Translations under genes and position numbers: made by a program
Notes under the pieces: model-generated
What the model saw: only the letters and a program-made list of their open reading frames with translations
The model's database searches: none
What the model was told of the DNA's origin: nothing
Shown: positions 43,401 through 53,736 of the stretch, piece after piece
Layout: each line of letters starts with the position of its first letter
Position numbering within the stretch: position 1 is the stretch's first letter
From: Strongylocentrotus purpuratus
Taxonomy: Eukaryota; Echinodermata; Echinoidea; Camarodonta; Strongylocentrotidae
Assembly: GCF_000002235.5 (NCBI RefSeq)
Contig: NW_022145615.1
Coordinates: 10,048,891-10,112,890 of the forward strand
Reading direction: 5' to 3'
Length of the DNA stretch: 64,000 nucleotides

Positions 43401-46400
43401 CTGATCTGCAATCATAACGAGTCCAGCTCTAACCAGGGCTCCTTTGAAAGAAGAACGTTGATCCCGTTGTCTCACCGTCTGACGCCAATCGAACAGCATC
43501 ATGCGACTCCCTCTGCTGGTTTTACTTCCCAGTATCTCGTTTGTGCCAAGGTACCGGTTTATGTCGGCCCTGGAGAAGGTCAGGGCCACACCGAGGTTCT
43601 CAATCTGAGCATCCGATTCGATGTCCTCAGCAACGTTGAAGACCTCTTTATCGGACAACGGTTTGCAGGAACCCACTACAAAGTCAATTCCACTTTTAGA
43701 ACTTGATTCTCTCACTTCCTTTCCCGTCGCCACGTCAGTCAGTTCCTGATTGTTTCGATTGTCAATGTTCTTTGCAGCGGTTGCTGAATCCGTCTTAAGA
43801 GTGGGAACTTCTTTGCATGGCCCGAAGGAGAAGGAATTTGTCTCTACCGTTGCACTTCTACCTGGATCTTCTTCTCTTTGTCCGTTTGAATCAATGCTAG
43901 AAGTTTCAGTTGATCCTGAGCCAGGGAAAATGTCTAAATATATCGTTCTTCTGTTCACCCTGGGTATTTGTTCACATACTGAGCTTACTGGTTGAGCTGA
44001 ATAGTCACTAGAACCAAGATCAGTTACTTCACAAGTCGTTTCGTTGACAGCATCAGCGGCAGTGGTTGCTGAATCCGTTCTAAGAGTGTGAACTTCATTG
44101 CATGGCCTGAAGGAGAAGGAATTGGTCTCTACCACCGCACTTCGACCTGGATCTTCTTCTCTTTGTCTGTTTGAATCCATGCTCAGGGAACAGGCAATTG
44201 AGCCCGGGAAAATGTCTAAATATATTGATTTTCTGTTCACCCTGGGATTTTGTTCACATACAAAGCTTACTGATTGAGCTGAATAGTCACTAGACACAAA
44301 TTCAGTACCTTCATAACTCGCTTCGTTGACAGCATCAACGGTAGTGGTTGCTGAGTCCGTTCTAAGAGTGTGAACTTCATTGCATGGCCTGAAGGAGAAG
44401 GAATTGGTCTCTACCACCGCACTTCGACCTGGATCTTCTTCTCTTTGTCTGTTTGAATCCATGCTCAGGGAACAGGCAATTGAGCCCGGGAAAATGTCTA
44501 AATATATTGATCTTCTGTTTACCCTGGATATTGTTTTACATGCTGAGCTTACTGATTGAGCTGAATTGTCACTAGACACAGGACCTTGACAACTCGCTTG
44601 GATGACAGCATTCACGATCTTTTCGCGAGCGACGTTGCCTGCAATTTTTTTTTTAAATGAAAACCGTATTAACTGTGTTACTCATGACGGATCCAGGATT
44701 ATATTGCGGAATTGAGGGCAGGCATGACCATTGCACGGAACATCGTTTTTTTTTTAGGTAGATGTATTACAAATTTCCAGGCCACCTATTGTGGATGTAT
44801 GGGAGGGTCCTTTATACATGTTCCCTTTCCCCTTTGCTTTCTTCCTTCATTTCTTCTTATTTCTTTTTTCACCATTCGACCATACCTTCTGTAGCTAACT
44901 TTATTGTCCTCAAGCTACTTTGTGAATTACTGGCATGTAAACATATATACATACATGTACCTTGACTTCAATTCCAATTTCAATTTTATTTCTGTTTCCA
45001 ACAAAACATTACAAATCAATTATAATCATCTACAAAAATAAAGAAATACATATTGGAAACAAAGGGGTCTTGTCAGAGGCAACCTTAACCATCATGACGT
45101 TGACACCCGTTGTACACGAGGTGTCATTCGCCTGACGTATGACTGCGTTGGCGACTGACGTGGCCTTTGACGCGCTATTTGAGAATGATATCGAACCAAA
45201 AGCAGCATGATGCGCAATTAACAGTGCCAACATTTTCTCTGAATTACTGAAGTGAACACCAATCGCCTTTTACAGGTTGGATTAGCATAAATATATTTAC
45301 AGCGCGTGACACCTCGCCACGGGCATGGTCATGACCATGAGTTGGGCAATGTAGTCACCTGAGAAACATGCTCGAACGTTTCTCTCTCTTTCTTCTGCCT
45401 TGTTAAGCCTGTTAAGTAGGTCCTTCGTGGTGTCTTTATATGGAGGTTGTTCATTTCGCCATCTTCGAAGCAGCATCATCGAAGCCTTCTCTGTATTCGA
45501 TTTGCAGGCAGTCAGGGCCTATCAAAATCGCACAAAGAAAGTGATGTCAAACATGGACGTTATAGGTAAAAGTGGGAAAAGAGAGAGAGAGAGAGAGAGA
45601 GAAAAGGGTGTACATCTAGATTCACATATGAATGTGGCATGAGTTGGATTTCAATTTGATATATGAAGATTAAAAAACAAGATGCACATTATTTTGAATA
45701 TTGGATTGCCAACTTGGAATATTTTATAGAATGAGAAGACTCGCGATGTTTCTGGACAATATGAATAATAATGTGAGATCAGCGAGCTGGTAGACTGCAA
45801 ACCTGGGCCTGCGAGTCGGAGCCTGGAAATTTGTGTATACAAAACACTGTTCAGTCAGTATCCCAAGTAAGCCACTTCTTATTCGTACGTTTATCCATAC
45901 CAGGTCACGGGAGGTTATAATCAACATATATATATATATATATATATATATGAATATATATTCATCAATGAATGGAAGCAAAAAAAAGTATCGAGTTATG
46001 TAACGACGGGCGTACGAGGAAAATTATGAAGATTGAATGTAAGCAAATTTTGATGGCGGATTTAAAGATGAGCAATAAGAACATTTTCACCGCTCTTTTA
46101 AAGGAAAGTATTGTGTAGTGCATGCAAGGTATCAGGGCCAGAATGTCTTATTGAGTTTTGAGCTCAGGCGGTTTTGGCGCTGAATAGATGATAGTTTATT
46201 ATTGGAATGCCTGGTTGGGTAGGAATGAAAATTAGCATTATGTTGGAATAATATGGTTAGGGATAGGGGCATTACGTCAGATTTAAGCCGAAACATGAAC
46301 AGAGATTTTTGCATGTAGTGTATCACTTATTTTTAGAATTTTTACTGTGGCAAATAAAGGGTCAGTACAAACATGAATTGCTTATTTCTGTAACATTAAT

Positions 46401-49400
46401 ATACGATTAGTATTCAACTTATGAGTGGCGCATATGATATTGCAATAAGAAATATATGGTAAAACTAATGTTTTATATAGCATACTAAGCACATGTGTTT
46501 ACAAAATATATATTAGCTTAAAGGGATAGTTGAGTTCTGTTGCAGAGGGCGCTACACAAAAAATTTTGTTTGTGAGATAATGAAAAACTGAGTGTCAAAT
46601 TTGAAAGGACATACATTTTAAATGACAAAATCATCTTTGTTTGATCAAAATCGGTTCAGAGACTGCTGAAATATACATAAATATAACGAGTTCTAATACT
46701 TGTGTACCACCACAAATATTAGATAATTTGAAAAAGCCGTTGAAAAACGAAATAGCGCCTTTACTTCGTATTTCAGCCAATGCCGATGTTGGCTTTTTGG
46801 TTGGCAGTTTTGTGTTGGTTATATTACACAAAACCAGCCGGACCATGTATTGTTGTTTTTAGTTAAATAATGAATTAACGGTCACCGTATTTTTTTTGAA
46901 AGTGGAGCTGAATTGGTATGATCGTATTGACTAAATTTCACACATTTTGGGGTCTAAAAGTCCCTTCATAGCAATTTTAGGTTCTAAAAGGACACTATAA
47001 ATGTCATAGATAAGAATAAGAGCATTTTCGGTCTGAAAACAGAGCTCAACTATCCCTTTAAATGGTATACCAATATTGCGAGAAATATAGGGGTAGAGAT
47101 ATAGTTCACTTGATCATTCCAGTTACATTTTTAATTTATATATATATATATAATATACCTAAGAATTTGGTTAATGACTTTTTTCTATTGGTAAGCAGCT
47201 CAAAATTATGAATATTATGATTTCTTGAGTTTCTAAAGTGAATAAAAATTGGTCGTCTTTCAATTCAATGATAGTTGCTTTTGAACCATACTGATAAATT
47301 GGGTAGTTCAATCATCGGCAAACAATAAGTACTGTATAATTGGTGGAAACTTAGATATCATTGACATACATGTATATCAAGAATAATAGTGGCCTAAGTA
47401 TTTAACCTTGCGGAACTCCACATTTAATAGACGATACGTTAGAAGTAACTGATTTGAATAAAGTATATATTGTTTATTAATAAGTAATTTTCGAACCAAG
47501 TGCTTTACCTCGTACACCGTATTGCTTTAATTTATACAATAATAAAGTATGATCAAGAGTATCAATTGCATTGCTAAGATCCATGCATATGCCTATGACA
47601 TGTTTATGATCAGCATTTGATATGGATTTCCCGGCCAAATTCGCGTATTTGTCATGCGAATTCATTTACTTTGCATTTAAGTTAGCGCAGATCGGCTTTG
47701 CCATGCCAACAATCATTCAATTTTCCAGTTTTTGTATTTAATTTAGGATTTTGGTCGAAGAGTTTCATAGATCTGTCATTCAATTTAGAAACTGCTCAAC
47801 TAGCATTCAAATTAATATTCACTTGTCGAGGCGTAATTTTTATCATTCAAATTAACACCTGTCATTCGTATTCGTAATATTTGTATTCAAGTTAGGAATG
47901 TCACGATGTTAGGGGGAAGAATTGCAACAAACTTTTACAGTTTTTAAATAATGCAGTTTAAATGCATGATTTGCCATTGGGGTCTAAGCTGTTATTCCTT
48001 TTATTTATTTTCAGGACAATGCAGATGGGTGTAGTCAGACATAAAGTAAAGAAGGGGCGAAATCAAGGGATATGGCATTTCTGCACGGACATGTTCATAT
48101 ACCCGGGAAAGGTGGGGGTACCCTCAATCGCCCCTTTTACTACAGACTCGGAATTTTACAAAAGTAATTCACATCGTCTCTTATACCCAGCAAACCCCTC
48201 TATTTTTCTTAAAGAGTTTCATAGTTTACTTGACCGCCAGCATATCGATGGCTAAAGACATGGCTAAATAATGAATCATGTTCAAATTGTTGACTCTAGT
48301 CCCTACCCCAGTCACAATATTGTACCCTTCTTCCATAATGAAATTATGATAAAATTATGATAAATTTATGATGAAACATAAGACAAACAACTTCCCTACA
48401 TGAATATTTACAAATATTCTGAGACCATCATATCTGTTGATGCAAGTCGTTTTTTTCTTCTTAACATTCAAATTTAAATGCTGATGAATATCAGATAAAT
48501 CTAATAAGTATAAGTGTATAAATGCAAGAAAATGAAATATGATGAAATAAACATGAAAAAACAATCTTGAAAGAAAAAGAATGAGCTATAAAAAGTGTGT
48601 AATAAACGAGAAATGTATATTGACCATCAATTTAAGTGCACAAAGTGCTAATTTAAATGCTACAAATGAATTGGAATGCTAAAAGTACACCATCGCGTTG
48701 TCAGAAAATCGTGTTGCGCCAAATCGAATGACCAAATAGCGAAATAAGCACATTGTTCATTAATTTGAATGAAACATACGTAGATTCTAACGAAAATTCC
48801 ATAGATTTGAAAACTAGAAAAGGGAATATAAACCCGAGATATACCTGACTGCACTAAAACCGTCGAATTTGAACGCAAGACAAATTAATTTGAATGACAA
48901 ACTCGCGAATTTGGCCGGGAAATCCTATACTATCAAATAATTGGAGTAGTGCTAAATCAGTTGAATGAAAATTCCTGAAACCAAACTGATCTGGGTTCAG
49001 CGAGTCATTTTGAGTGAAAATTTAAATAATCTGTTGTAAACAATTCTTTCAAGGATTTTAGAGGAGCTGGGTAATATGGATGTTGGTCGATAGTTCGAGA
49101 TAGAAGAGGGGTCATCTTCTGTATAGATTGATATGACTTAAGCTGTCTTAAAGGGTGCTGGAACAACACCAGAAGACAGCGAAAGAGTTATATTGTGAAC
49201 CAGAGGTGATAAGATATTGTTTAAGCAAATGGGTACTCACTTCATCATGGCTATAAAAATGGCTTGATTTTAATGAGCGAACAATATCTAATATTTCAAT
49301 GAAATCTGTTGGATGAAAAAAAGTATCTTTTTTTTTAATCTTACTTCTTCAACTTCGTAGAATTTGTAGCCTAGAACATTGCCAAGAACGACAAAAGAAC

Positions 49401-49509
49401 TCATGGTTATTCGATGTGAAATAGCCAACAGCTCGCCGTCTGTCAGATCATCTGAGGAAGACAACGACAACGACGATCCCGATGACGACAAAGTCGGAGC
49501 CTGAGCCAT
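39987..49509 (-). CDS. NLR receptor: Death x3 - NACHT - LRR, complete gene
   Basis: Exons 49509-49345, 45518-45359, 44638-43367, 43172-42867, 42323-40771 and 40496-39987 join in frame (phases 0, 1, 1, 1, 0) to 1321 codons plus TAG. All introns are GT-AG. The protein has Death 1 (about residues 21-100), three 94-residue linker repeats (about 110-400), Death 2 (about 434-520), Death 3 (about 537-625), NACHT with Walker A AEAGRGKT (727-734) and Walker B LALDGYDEY (806-814), and a short LRR tail (1153-1321). There is no signal peptide, consistent with a cytosolic receptor. NLRs of this family sense microbial or danger signals and recruit Death-domain partners. Three Death domains in one NLR is unusual. 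The join of exons 1-2 to 3-6 rests on splice phase only; they could be two genes. Confidence 0.75.
40771..42323 (-). CDS. NLR unit 2 exon 5: NACHT domain
   Basis: A 1553-base exon from acceptor TTTATAACAG to donor GTAAAT. The Walker A, Walker B, VTSRPYLEKEF and YVEFFHKMAQEYCASKFLAG segments are present. It differs from unit 1 by scattered substitutions only, with the frame preserved. Confidence 0.92.
42867..43172 (-). CDS. NLR unit 2 exon 4: third Death domain
   Basis: 306 bases. The sequence from HSVDEHGSTLRSLARDIES to MLFEWRQEVV and KKALRQAGLVFLAEKHFPD is a full six-helix Death domain, with the usual Trp in helix 5. The frame is intact, unlike unit 1. Acceptor TCTGCAAAG, donor GTAAGT. Confidence 0.85.
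43367..44638 (-). CDS. NLR unit 2 exon 3: linker repeats + second Death domain
   Basis: 1272 bases. Three 94-residue units each contain DAVNE/SSDYSAQ(S/P)V, RVNR(R/K)(S/T)IYLDIFPGS, QREEDPGRSA and FSF(R/G)PC(N/K)EV. The first two are almost identical in DNA (44055-44215 against 44340-44500), so a 282-bp duplication happened recently within the exon. The Death domain follows (PLSDKEVFNVAEDIESDAQI, LGVALTFSRADINRYLG, MMLFDWRQTV). The linker is Ser/Thr-rich with no recognised domain. Confidence 0.85.
45359..45518 (-). CDS. NLR unit 2 exon 2: second half of Death domain 1
   Basis: Encodes ALTACKSNTEKASMMLLRRW and KDTTKDLLNRLNKAEER after TTTTGATAG. The donor is TTCTCAG|GTGACT. Read-through gives GDYIAQLMVMTMPVARCHAL and TAA just before 45296, as in unit 1. 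Confidence 0.7.
45580..45605. repeat. (GA)n microsatellite in NLR unit 2 intron 1
   Basis: A short pure GA tract. An (AT)n tract follows at 45926-45952. Confidence 0.9.
46518..47061. mobile_element. 544-bp TTAA-bounded inverted-repeat element
   Basis: The left end TTAAAGGGATAGTTGAG is a perfect inverted match to CTCAACTATCCCTTTAA at the right end. The TTAA at each end fits a piggyBac-type target duplication. The interior has a 73-codon frame (46641-46862) with no recognised motif, so it is probably non-autonomous. It lies in NLR unit 2 intron 1 and is missing from unit 1. Confidence 0.85.
47080..49290 (-). mobile_element. LINE reverse transcriptase fragment, split by a DNA element
   Basis: Minus-strand pieces in order are SNYRPISILPSSSKILERIV near 49080, then HVIGICMDLSNAIDTLDHTL at 47550-47600, KLKQYGVRGKAL, and SIKCGVPQG near 47415. 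These are successive motifs of a non-LTR reverse transcriptase. There are several stops and frame changes. A 1.3 kb element (47624-48925) interrupts it. It sits in NLR unit 2 intron 1, in the same orientation as the gene. Confidence 0.8.
47624..48925. mobile_element. 1.3 kb inverted-repeat DNA element nested in the LINE
   Basis: The ends GGATTTCCCGGCCAAATTCG and CGAATTTGGCCGGGAAATCC are exact inverses, and similarity goes on for about 40 bases (TTTGTCAT.C.AATT). TAT flanks both sides, a possible 3-bp duplication. Subterminal CATTCAAATTAA-type motifs repeat near the left end (47790-47880) and occur inverted (TTAATTTGAATG) near the right end (48755-48895), as in transposase-binding arrays. A 97-codon frame at 47962-48255 shows no transposase motif. 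Superfamily not assigned. Confidence 0.85.
49345..49509 (-). CDS. NLR unit 2 exon 1: start and first half of Death domain 1
   Basis: ATG at 49509 and donor GAAGAA|GTAAGA, 55 codons. A Ser-rich start (APTLSSSGSSLSLSSS) precedes DLTDGELLAISHRITMSSF and LGYKFYEVEE. The GTG codon before the ATG is in frame, but the ATG is the natural start. A TATATA motif is 41 bases upstream, close for a TATA box. Confidence 0.7.
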
Positions 49510-49935
49510 CACGGATATTGGTTCTTTGTTTACCTATGTCAGCTACTAATATATAGTTGTGCCTTCATTTCATAAGTCTTTCATGAGTGCCAATATCCAC
49601 ACTACAGAATATGCATGCGGATTCGAGTACCACCTCAATTGATGATCAAACCACATTGAAGTTCGCGTCCTACATCGGATCACATAACACCATACATGTA
49701 CATAATGTAAAGGGTCTCCCGGATTCCTCACTTGTGTGAGGAAGTTGAGGAACTAATATTTTGCTAAAAGGAAGGAAACTGCCTGTGGCAAGCCTCTTAA
49801 AACACTACTCAAGAGATTTTTTTTTTAAATATAGATTGATCTATGAGGATGAGGACGCACGCTGATTATATTTGCCTTGAAAACTTTTATACTGGTATAC
49901 TCATGTGCGCTTTAGACTATCAAAATTTAATATAC

Positions 49936-50222
49936 CAGGCGTGTAAGCAGAGGGGGGAAGGGTGTTTTAGGGGTTAAACCCCCCCCCCCCCCTCAATATT
50001 TTGTGAAAAAAAATGTATACTCCGTAACCCCCCCCCCCCCCCCCCTCCCCCCACTGAGCGAAAAATCGATCGGTGCGATTTTTGCGGGGGCCATAACAAA
50101 AAAAAAAAACAAAAAAAAATCGGTTCTCTCACTACCTCCCCCCCCCCCCCCCCCACCACTGAGCGCTATTTTCAAACTGATTTTCAAACACCCTCCTTGA
50201 AAAAATCATGTATACGCCACTG
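49936..50222. mobile_element. hAT-like poly-C element with 8-bp duplication
   Basis: It starts CAGGCGTGTAAGCAGAGG and ends CATGTATACGCCACTG, with TAATATAC (49928-49935) and AAATATAC (50223-50230) as a 7-of-8 target duplication. The interior has CACTGAGCG modules and C runs like the element at 7352, in the opposite sense. Frames through the C runs are spurious. Confidence 0.75.
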
Positions 50223-50310
50223 AAATATACTGTAATAATAATAATACATGAGATTTATAGAGCGCCATTATCCATTTTAATTAAATGCTCAAGGCGCTTC
50301 AAAATATTAA

Positions 50311-50708
50311 GTAAACACATTACATCATGAAAGAATCGTGTACATTTACAGAAGAAAGAAAATGCAAAAATTAAAGAATGAATGAATGTCTGTCTTCAAA
50401 ACGCAAGATTAAACAAATGGGATTTAAAGTTGCTCTTATTTTCAATTTTAGATACAAAGATACGGATCTAGTTTAAAATCCTTTTAGTGCCCCCTGGCAA
50501 GGGTGGCGGTAAACACATTACATCATGACAAAGAATCGTGTACATTTACAGAAGAAAGAAAATGCAAAAATTAAAAAATGAATGAATGTCTGTCTTCAAA
50601 ACGCAAGATTAAACAAATGGGATTTAAAGTTGCTCTTATTTTCAATTTTAGATACAAAGATACGGATCTAGTTTAAAATCCTTTTAGTGCCCCCTGGCAA
50701 GGGTGGCG
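50311..50708. repeat. Tandem duplication of a 200-bp segment
   Basis: GTAAACACATTACATCATGA at 50311 recurs at 50509, with near-identical sequence up to GGGTGGCGGT both times (198 and 200 bp). Upstream GAGATTTATAGAGCGCC and an AATAATAAT run suggest a LINE/SINE 3' end. It is not present in unit 1. Confidence 0.9.
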
Positions 50709-50856
50709 GTAACACAATTTTGAATCGACTTTTTTTCTTTCTTTTGTTCTGACAGGCAAAAAGTAAGAGTCATTTTTTCCTCTTTTTTCGATTTACAAAA
50801 GTCCCGGATTTGCAATTATAAAAAATTAAATTATGTTGACATCCCTTTTATCTCTG

Positions 50857-50940
50857 TATGTCTCTCTCTCTCTCTCTCTTTCTCTCTTTCTCTCTAACTC
50901 TTTCCTCTCTCTTTCTCTTCCTCCTTCTTCCTCTCACTCA
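50857..50940. repeat. (CT)n microsatellite of unit 2
   Basis: Equivalent to 824-973 and 22582-22700. Confidence 0.9.
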
Positions 50941-51498
50941 CCTTGATTGTTCTTGTTCATCGGTTTTGTGCCCCCCCCCCCCTCCACTCACATCATCCTC
51001 GATTCGCCTCGGATCATAATCAGTTCGGTTTTTAAATTTAGACTACTATACTCATAATTATGCGTGGTATAGAATACACAGCCCTATTTTATGTATCTTT
51101 TTTTTACTTACCTTTTTTGTTGTTGTAATGAATAACATATGGATACAAACGCGTATTAGCTATGATGATATGACAGGGGTCTATCTACTAGCAAACGTTC
51201 AAACAAGAGGGACAAAGCAACTGGCTTACTGACGTTTCAACTGCAGTAGATGAAATCTAATAAGATGAATTTGGTCTCAAATTCTGACCATGTCCGTGAT
51301 TTAGTTAAAGAAGGGGCACAATCCGGTTTTCTTTTAAAAATACTGGCAAGCAAAGACAATGGTAGCAATATGTAAGCCAAATAAAAAAACAGGCATAAGG
51401 ATTTTAAGGAATTTTGCATACTTATTTTTTAAAGAATGTTTTGTATGCCACTTGTGTTTCAAAAAGGGGGGCAAGAGCCGATCGTTTACTCCATCACG

Positions 51499-52000
51499 CA
51501 GGCCCGGATTCTCGGGTTGGGGGGGGGGAGGAAGACGTCCCCACTTCTCCCCCCCCCCCCCTTTCGCAAAAACAGGTTTAAAAAAACGTAAATTTTACCA
51601 AAATGGACCCCGGCCCCCTGGCAAAAAAAGTAAAACATTTTTCGCTCAAGGGGGATGTTGAAAAAAAGGAGTGTTCATCCTCCTCCCCCCCCCCCCCGTT
51701 GAGACACAAAACCACCAAAATAAAAATTAGTGTTTACCACCCCCCCCCCCCTCCCCCCTCCCCCTCCCCCTCCAAAATGGACCCCGGCCCCCTGGCAAAA
51801 AAAGTAAATCATTTTTCGCTTAAGGGGGGGGGGGTGTTGAAAAAAGGAGTGTTCATCCTCAACCCCCCCCCCCCGTTGAGACACAAAACCACCAAAATAA
51901 AAATAAGTGTTTACCCCCCCCCCCCCCCTCCCCCCTCCCCCTCCCCCCCCCCCCCCCCCCCCCCCCTGAGCGAAAATTTGGTCTGCAGGATTTTCACTAA
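51499..52000. mobile_element. Poly-C element with internal 175-bp tandem copy
   Basis: It starts CAGGCCCGGATTCTCGGG, like the hAT-type termini above. A module (TGGACCCCGGCCCCCTGGCA, TTTTTCGCT(C/T)AAGGGGG, GTTGAGACACAAAACCACCA) occurs twice, at about 51604 and 51778. It ends with a TGAGCGAAAATTTGGTCTGC module. The right terminus was not found. Frames here are Pro- or Gly-rich artefacts. Confidence 0.6.
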
Positions 52001-52480
52001 ATTTTCTCAAATCTTTATCTCCAAATGTTCTTAGGATGGTAGGGAGCTTATGACCTTATTGCATTTGAGTACGCCGATTAGAGTTCACTTAAGTTGATGT
52101 TTTGACAAAATCTGTTTGCCAACCCAAAGTCAGATACAATTTTCAAATTTTATATTAAAAACTTTTGCCTAGAAGCAAGCAAAGTAAACAAAATGTACTT
52201 AACTTCTGAAGGTTATCTTTTTTTTCTTTTTGGCAACCAAGCTCATAATAATTCAAAATATGTTACAGAACAATCCTAACATATCGAGGGTGTCACATAT
52301 TGCCGCCCCTTCTCTCTAGCTTTCTCTCTCTCTACTTTTCAAAGCGACGCCCCCTTCTCCCTCCCCCCCCCCCCCCCCCTTGCTTTCCGATTGTATGCAC
52401 TGAGGGTAGGAGATTATGTTGTTACATGAAACGAGATGAAACTCTCCATTTTCATTTATGTCATATTATCTAGACTTTTT
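52001..52480. other. No gene; pyrimidine tract
   Basis: AT-rich sequence with a CT/CCCC tract at 52310-52380 between the NLR unit and the CFAP53 promoter. Confidence 0.5.
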
Positions 52481-52596
52481 TGTATTGTTATTATCGGTGT
52501 GGCATGTGGTTGGTGTGGTTGCGTTTGATAAGACGCGGACTCCAGCGGTCTGCGCTGGATCGGTTCGCTGGCGATCGCGCGCTACGACTCGGGTTT

Positions 52597-52610
52597 GTAG
52601 CTATAGTAAC
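52597..52610 (+). promoter_or_regulatory. RFX X-box of CFAP53
   Basis: GTAGCTATAGTAAC fits the X-box consensus GTHNYYATRRNAAC at all 14 positions. RFX factors bind this motif in promoters of ciliary genes across animals. It lies 347 bases before the CFAP53 ATG, the usual range. Confidence 0.7.
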
Positions 52611-52618
52611 TGACGTCA
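52611..52618. promoter_or_regulatory. Full CRE palindrome
   Basis: TGACGTCA, the CREB/ATF consensus, starts at the base after the X-box. The surrounding 52500-52620 is GC-rich relative to its neighbours, as expected for a promoter. Confidence 0.55.
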
Positions 52619-52957
52619 CACATACAACAGCCCATTATTGTGCAGTGCAGTGTGTATACATGTGTGTTGTAAATACGGTACACGAGATGTGCACGGTACG
52701 TGTACGCTGTGTGTGTAATATATTGTGTGTGCCCAAATAATAGCAGTGAGTGTAAGGCAGCAACACTTTCCGACAATTTATTTGTGACAATTTTTTTTGT
52801 GCCCTGTTTTATCTCATAATTGTCGAAATTTACACTTCAAGAGTCAATAAGAGCATTGAAAAAATACATAGAAGAGAGCCACTAGTTACTGAAAGGACAG
52901 TTTTGTCGGCCAGAGACCATCGTTTATATCTGGGCTGACAACTCCGGAACCGTCGAG

Positions 52958-53703
52958 ATGCTAGCCACTCAGAAACCTCGACGGACTCGGGAGTTCACCG
53001 GGCCGACTCCCCACTCTGTAGCTATCGTGAGTATGATAACTGATTGGGCTGCGGGACATGCAAACACGAATTAGTTGTTGCAATTCAAATGTTTAAAAAT
53101 TATTCCATTTAGGGCAGTATCAATATTTTATTTGCATCCTTTCGTGCTACATATTCTGAAGATCATTTAGTCTATGTCAAATACATACGTTTACATTTTA
53201 AATTATAGATTTAGATCTATAAGTTAACATCTCTTTGATTTTGGCCTTAATTTTGCCTTTGCATTGCCTTTGCTTTGCCTTTGCTTTGAATCTTTGTGAA
53301 ATTTTTAGTATGCAATTTTATTTGTCTGAAGATCGAGTCTTCATCAGTCTTAACTAGGTCTATACGAATCTTGTGCACTCTAGCCATTCAGTTACACCCT
53401 ATTTTACTGGCTTGATGAGGAACAGAATTTTTTCTATGCAGATTTTACTTTTAGACAGTTTTTAATAATGATTAATAGTCTAGATCTAGGCCATGAAAAA
53501 TGGGCATGGTGTATTAAAAGCCAAATTAACTCAAGTTTTTTACTTTCGTACAATTTTACAAATCTTTTGGAAATAGGGGTGCGTTTTCATTATCATGGTC
53601 TAGACTAGTCTATGCACATGACTATCATCAGCCGGGCTCACGATCAATTGGGCAAAAAGAATTTCCGTTTTGGTTTAATAAAATTTGGAGTGGACTATTA
53701 GGC

Positions 53704-53736
<33 letters not shown>

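Larger units (their letters stand above)
36345..51340. repeat. NLR segmental duplication unit 2
   Basis: This aligns with unit 1 from the motif CAACGTAAA(G/T)TGA(A)TCAAAC near 36385 through the 3' flank, six NLR exons, conserved upstream region and right-hand tail (GGGGCACAATCC near 51313). It is the more intact copy. It carries its own insertions: MITEs at 37322 and 46518, a LINE with a nested element at 47080-49290, and a hAT-like element at 49936. Confidence 0.8.

Noticed and set aside
46641..46862. 73-codon frame inside the 544-bp TTAA element
   Set aside because: No transposase motif and too short; probably chance.
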